DNA of 64,000 nt from Pseudoalteromonas luteoviolacea (GTDB lineage: Bacteria > Pseudomonadota > Gammaproteobacteria > Enterobacterales > Alteromonadaceae). Positions 61,272 to 64,000 of this stretch are shown here, in pieces. Position 1 is the stretch's first letter; each line of letters opens with the position of its first letter. Below the pieces are notes generated by a model. It searched no databases, was not told the DNA's origin, and was given only the letters and a program-made list of their open reading frames with translations. The DNA lies in contig NZ_MAUJ01000003.1 of NCBI RefSeq assembly GCF_001696455.1, positions 489,935 through 553,934 on the forward strand, in the 5' to 3' direction. A program made the position numbers and the translations under genes.

Positions 61272-62486
61272 ATGAACCGCAAGGTAAACATCTCTGTTGA
61301 CAATCTACCTGACTCACTTCGAGGACAAATCCACGGGGTTGAAAGTGCCATTGATAATGAAAGCCTAGCACTGTTCACTGACAACAAAGATGTAAGAATT
61401 TCTTTAGAAAGTACAAATCATGGCTTAAGAGCGTACTCTAATACTTTCAATCACTATGACCTATGGGGTCGATTTGTTCGATCTGGGCATAAAAAACTTC
61501 CTTTAGAAGAAGCGCCAAAAAAAACGATTATAACGCGTAGAATTTCTGAAAAAGTAGATGGTATTCTCTATGATGGAGAAATAAAAATTACTCCGGCGGT
61601 TGTTAGCAGCAAAAAAGACGGAGAAGAAACCGAATTTTTAGTATGGCCTTCGGACAGAGAAGAAAAGGTTGAAAGAGCCTTGATCCGACTTGCTTCGAAA
61701 GGAAAAATCGTAAAAATTAATTTTAAGTCCGGTATTCAATATGCCGTAATATTTTCGATGAATGAATTAGCTCAAGAATTGAAAGCGGTAGGGCAGTCAA
61801 TGCCTTACCCGCAAATAAAGGAATCATTAGAAGCGCTGCAGGGTTCAAAACTATCATTTAAATATAGAGCTACAGATACCAAAAATAGTGATGTAGATGA
61901 TTCTTTTTATGAGTCCAACATGAACTTTCTATCTTCTTTGCACTTTAGTGGTAAAAAAGGGCAGGGAGGTAATATTAAATGTGTAGCGTGTTTAAATGCG
62001 TTTGTACATAATATGATCGACAATTTAGAGTATAAAGGATATTACTTTAATAGCGCTCAAGAGCTAAAACGAGGGTTATCTCGTTGGATGATGTTAAGGC
62101 TTTATCATTTGTGGCGTTATGCTGCTCCAGGTAAAACTTATCACTTTAGATTGCTTTCAATCATGGAAAAATATGGCTCTATATATTCTACTGATGAAAT
62201 TACTGACAATAAATTGAAAGCACTTCGTAGAGATATGACTACGACAATGAAAGATTTGATTGAAAAAGGTGCTATTTCTGAATACAACATATCCAATGTA
62301 AAAGATGATCAATCGGGTAAAATTATAGATTATGTATATGAAATGCATCCATCGGCACAATTTTGCGAGGAAATTCTGGCATTAAACAAGCACAACAAAC
62401 GCATAGAAATTCAAGGTGGTAAAAGGCTTGTAGAAACTGCCGAAATAATTGATGAAGATATATTAGAAGAAATCGTCAAAAAGTAA
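61272..62486 (+). CDS. Plasmid-type replication initiator of the chromid
   Basis: 404 residues, basic, with no helicase or nuclease motif. Features seen are a middle region with winged-helix character (EKVERALIRLASKGKIVKINFKSGIQYAVIFSMNEL, then LKAVGQSMPYPQIKESLEALQGSKLSFKY) and a second similar part (LSRWMMLRLYHLWRYAAPGKTYHFRLLSIMEKYGSI; LKALRRDMTTTMKDLIEKGAISEY), compatible with the two winged helices of iteron-binding initiators. I do not recognise it as RctB or as a classical RepE/pi protein, so the name is by context. It is preceded by iterons, DnaA boxes and parAB, and followed convergently by tus. GGAAG lies 8 bases before the ATG. Iterons overlapping its promoter suggest self-repression. 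Confidence 0.8.
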   Translation: MNRKVNISVDNLPDSLRGQIHGVESAIDNESLALFTDNKDVRISLESTNHGLRAYSNTFNHYDLWGRFVRSGHKKLPLEEAPKKTIITRRISEKVDGILYDGEIKITPAVVSSKKDGEETEFLVWPSDREEKVERALIRLASKGKIVKINFKSGIQYAVIFSMNELAQELKAVGQSMPYPQIKESLEALQGSKLSFKYRATDTKNSDVDDSFYESNMNFLSSLHFSGKKGQGGNIKCVACLNAFVHNMIDNLEYKGYYFNSAQELKRGLSRWMMLRLYHLWRYAAPGKTYHFRLLSIMEKYGSIYSTDEITDNKLKALRRDMTTTMKDLIEKGAISEYNISNVKDDQSGKIIDYVYEMHPSAQFCEEILALNKHNKRIEIQGGKRLVETAEIIDEDILEEIVKK

Positions 62487-62492
62487 CTCACC

Positions 62493-62530
62493 TTTAGGAC
62501 GGGAAATTATGTTAAATTAACCGTCCTAAA
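62493..62530. terminator. Bidirectional terminator between initiator and tus genes
   Basis: TTTAGGACGG and CCGTCCTAAA, 10 bp arms around an 18-base AT-rich loop, exactly between the convergent stops. Confidence 0.75.
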
Positions 62531-62545
62531 ACTTTTCCTTGAGAA

Positions 62546-63415
62546 TTAGTCTAGATTTTCTAAGTAAATTCGCTCTATCAAATAACTGTAATCTTTTTTC
62601 CTGACGTCTACATTTGACGAACTGTAGTCTGTCAGCGCTCCAATTTTTGTTTCTTGTTGTGGATTTAATAATATAAAAGGAAGTGCGGCACTTACATGAT
62701 ATCTATTTTTAGCTGTAAACCTAATATTTACCTCAGGCGTGACCCTAGTTGGACGTTTTATTCTAAGTTTACTTTTCTCATTTAAACTACCTACTCTTAA
62801 CTTTTCCGACTCAACTATTTGCATCCAGTTTTGTTGATCAATAACTCTAGGATTTGAATAACCGGAAGACTTATTGAGCATTTCTAGTGCTTCTTTTTTT
62901 GATAATGTTAATGAAGAGTGTTTTTTCATCCAAGTAAAACGCACAGAATATGGAATCGCATCTTCAAAATGAATTTTTCGGTATGCTGCGAGTGTGATTA
63001 GATTGGGAACTGCATTGTGAACTGCTTCAAACCTAGCATCATTGTTATTAATTTCCAAAATGCTTTCTTTGAAACTTTGTTTTGCTTTATTGACTTCGAC
63101 TAGACGAGCCTTTAAAGAAAGATCTGGGTCATTTATCGATATTATTCCTGGATGTCGAGTTAGTATTTTCCCACTTTTTTTGTTGCCGACAAAGACATCT
63201 TTATATCCATTCAAACATTTATCAAGCGCATCTTCTCCTGTGACTTTTGAAACTGGAATATTATCAGGCGCTTTTTTTTCGTCTTCTTCTGTTACTTCGG
63301 GAAGTAAATAGTAGCGGCAGCTCACAACGTCAGCGTGTTTTATTTCTTCACAAAGAATATTTATTTGGTCAAATAGATAATCAAAGGTACTTCTTAAATT
63401 AAACTTGGAACTCAT
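62546..63415 (-). CDS. tus: Tus-family replication terminus site-binding protein
   Basis: 289 residues (E. coli Tus has 309). Collinear matches to E. coli Tus from my knowledge of that sequence: [12 protein letters not shown] for [34 protein letters not shown] for [31 protein letters not shown] for LRFGWANKH and [19 protein letters not shown] for AKLKIKRPVKVQPIARVWY. The last is the core DNA-binding strand pair. Residues lining the pocket that captures the flipped cytosine of Ter are kept as F129, H133 and L139; the E. coli Gly149 position is Asn138. Tus bound to Ter blocks the replicative helicase from one side. A Ter-like site lies 12 bp upstream of the start, suggesting self-repression as at E. 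coli TerB. No clear Shine-Dalgarno is seen. Confidence 0.9.
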   Translation of the reverse strand: [289 protein letters not shown]

Positions 63416-63426
63416 AAATAACTAAT

Positions 63427-63440
63427 AGTATGATGTGTTC
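63427..63440 (+). promoter_or_regulatory. Ter-like site 1
   Basis: AGTATGATGTGTTC resembles the E. coli Ter core AGTATGTTGTAACTA at its first ten bases with one change. It lies 12 bp upstream of the tus start codon, in the tus promoter. If E. coli polarity applies, it stops forks moving rightward, that is, coming from the origin. Confidence 0.7.
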
Positions 63441-63516
63441 CTATTATTATAGCTTACTTTAGCTTATCTCTCCAAATTTACTTTCTTTAATTTAGGTTTA
63501 TTTACCCACACAATTA

Positions 63517-63530
63517 GAACACATCATACA
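63517..63530 (-). promoter_or_regulatory. Ter-like site 2, opposite orientation
   Basis: The minus strand reads TGTATGATGTGTTC, identical to sites 1 and 3 except for the first base. By E. coli polarity it would stop forks moving leftward, arriving from outside the window. Confidence 0.65.
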
Positions 63531-63617
63531 ATGGGATTACATCATGAAACGTTTTAATCTTGGGTGACTAATTAATTTATACTACTCTTATTTCAAACTT
63601 ATCGTACATCTCCCATA

Positions 63618-63631
63618 AGTATGATGTGTTC
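63618..63631 (+). promoter_or_regulatory. Ter-like site 3
   Basis: AGTATGATGTGTTC, identical over 14 bases to site 1 and in the same orientation, 191 bp further from the origin. Flanks ATA before and an AT-rich stretch after resemble Ter flanks. Confidence 0.7.
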
Positions 63632-63659
63632 TCACAATTATAACTGCGCAAGTATATTA

Positions 63660-63678
63660 AGATCAACTCTTTACTAGA
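63660..63678 (-). repeat. Single iteron-like site beyond the Ter-like cluster
   Basis: The minus strand reads TCTAGTAAAGAGTTGATCT, three changes from the origin consensus, with the Dam site kept. Confidence 0.45.
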
Positions 63679-63861
63679 TTTGACGGGTGTCGACTTTCGT
63701 AAAAATAGTCGTCCTGAGGTTTAATTGTAATAGTTCTTTGGTTTGTAACTGAACATCAATTTACACCGAATCAATCTATTGCCGCTAATTTAAATTTACA
63801 TACTAAATATAAGCAGAAAGGAAGCTTTTATCTTAATTTAAGAGAAATTTTATTCCTTGAT

Positions 63862-64000
63862 AGAGTTTCAGATTAGAGTTTCAGATTAGAGTTTCAGATT
63901 AGAGTTTCAGATTAGAGTTTCAGATTAGAGTTTCAGATTAGAGTTTCAGATTAGAGTTTCAGATTAGAGTTTCAGATTAGAGTTTCAGATTAGAGTTTCA
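63862..64000 (+). repeat. Tandem 13 bp repeats, at least ten copies, truncated by window end
   Basis: The unit AGAGTTTCAGATT repeats without change from 63862 to the last base (ten full copies and nine bases). No GATC is present, so it differs from the iterons. Perfect identity suggests recent expansion or constant homogenisation. Possible roles are a centromere-like array, a further protein-binding locus, or a neutral minisatellite. No gene is seen between 63632 and 63861. Confidence 0.9.

Noticed and set aside
63862..64000. CRISPR array or assembly artefact
   Set aside because: The repeats are contiguous with no spacers, so not CRISPR. An assembly artefact cannot be excluded, but the unit is intact and regular, so it is reported as a tandem repeat.

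Overview
The window looks like part of the secondary chromosome (chromid) of a marine gammaproteobacterium, most likely Pseudoalteromonas. The support is protein-level resemblance to Alteromonadales families (TorF porin, MipA/OmpV with DUF3019 and an RstAB-like pair, PhoD, bacterial lipocalin), a low-to-moderate GC content, and a plasmid-like replication locus next to ordinary metabolic genes. No rRNA, insertion sequence, prophage or CRISPR array was seen.

Layout. 1-6.9 kb: end of a probable iron-uptake operon (DUF3325), a 540 bp array of 19 bp GATC-containing repeats, a c-type cytochrome-like lipoprotein, a collagen-repeat/PhoX-like lipoprotein, a lipocalin and a methyltransferase. 6.9-14.6 kb: sbcDC, a DUF6702 protein and a metallophosphoesterase lipoprotein. 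14.6-21.6 kb: an RNA-repair island, rtcR divergent from a sigma-54 operon whose leader holds tRNA-like sequence, followed by a duplicated slipin, rtcB, rtcA and an RNA-ligase-associated nucleotidyltransferase. 21.6-35.4 kb: regulators, a hybrid histidine kinase, a soluble chemoreceptor with four tandem PAS copies, a HAD phosphatase, a YebC-family protein and a TorF porin. 35.4-49.1 kb: Tat-exported PhoD, a small heat-shock protein with a ROSE-like thermometer, a beta-helix polysaccharide-active enzyme behind a c-di-GMP-I riboswitch, an envelope two-component operon, and the divergent glyoxylate shunt pair. 49.1-58.2 kb: a second repeat cluster, a TPR histidine kinase, rmuC, a BaeR-like regulator and an SNF2/SWIM helicase.

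58.3-64 kb is the replication module: parB and parA, an AT-rich origin with DnaA boxes and inverted 19 bp iterons, a plasmid-type initiator gene, a convergent gene for a Tus-family replication-terminator protein, three Ter-like sites just upstream of tus, and at least ten tandem 13 bp repeats running off the window end. If E. coli Tus polarity holds, two Ter-like sites would stop a fork leaving the origin to the right and the third would stop a fork arriving from the right. That predicts one-way (leftward) replication with origin and terminus side by side.

The 19 bp element (consensus GTTAGTAAAANNNTGATCT, with a Dam site at one end) links distant parts of the window. It occurs in the origin, in a helically phased array at 0.5-1.05 kb, in a cluster at 49.1-49.4 kb, and singly inside or beside genes at 2.4, 6.0, 6.6, 21.5 and 63.7 kb. 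I infer these are dispersed, methylation-sensitive binding sites for the chromid initiator. All assignments are from reading the sequence; no database search was run.
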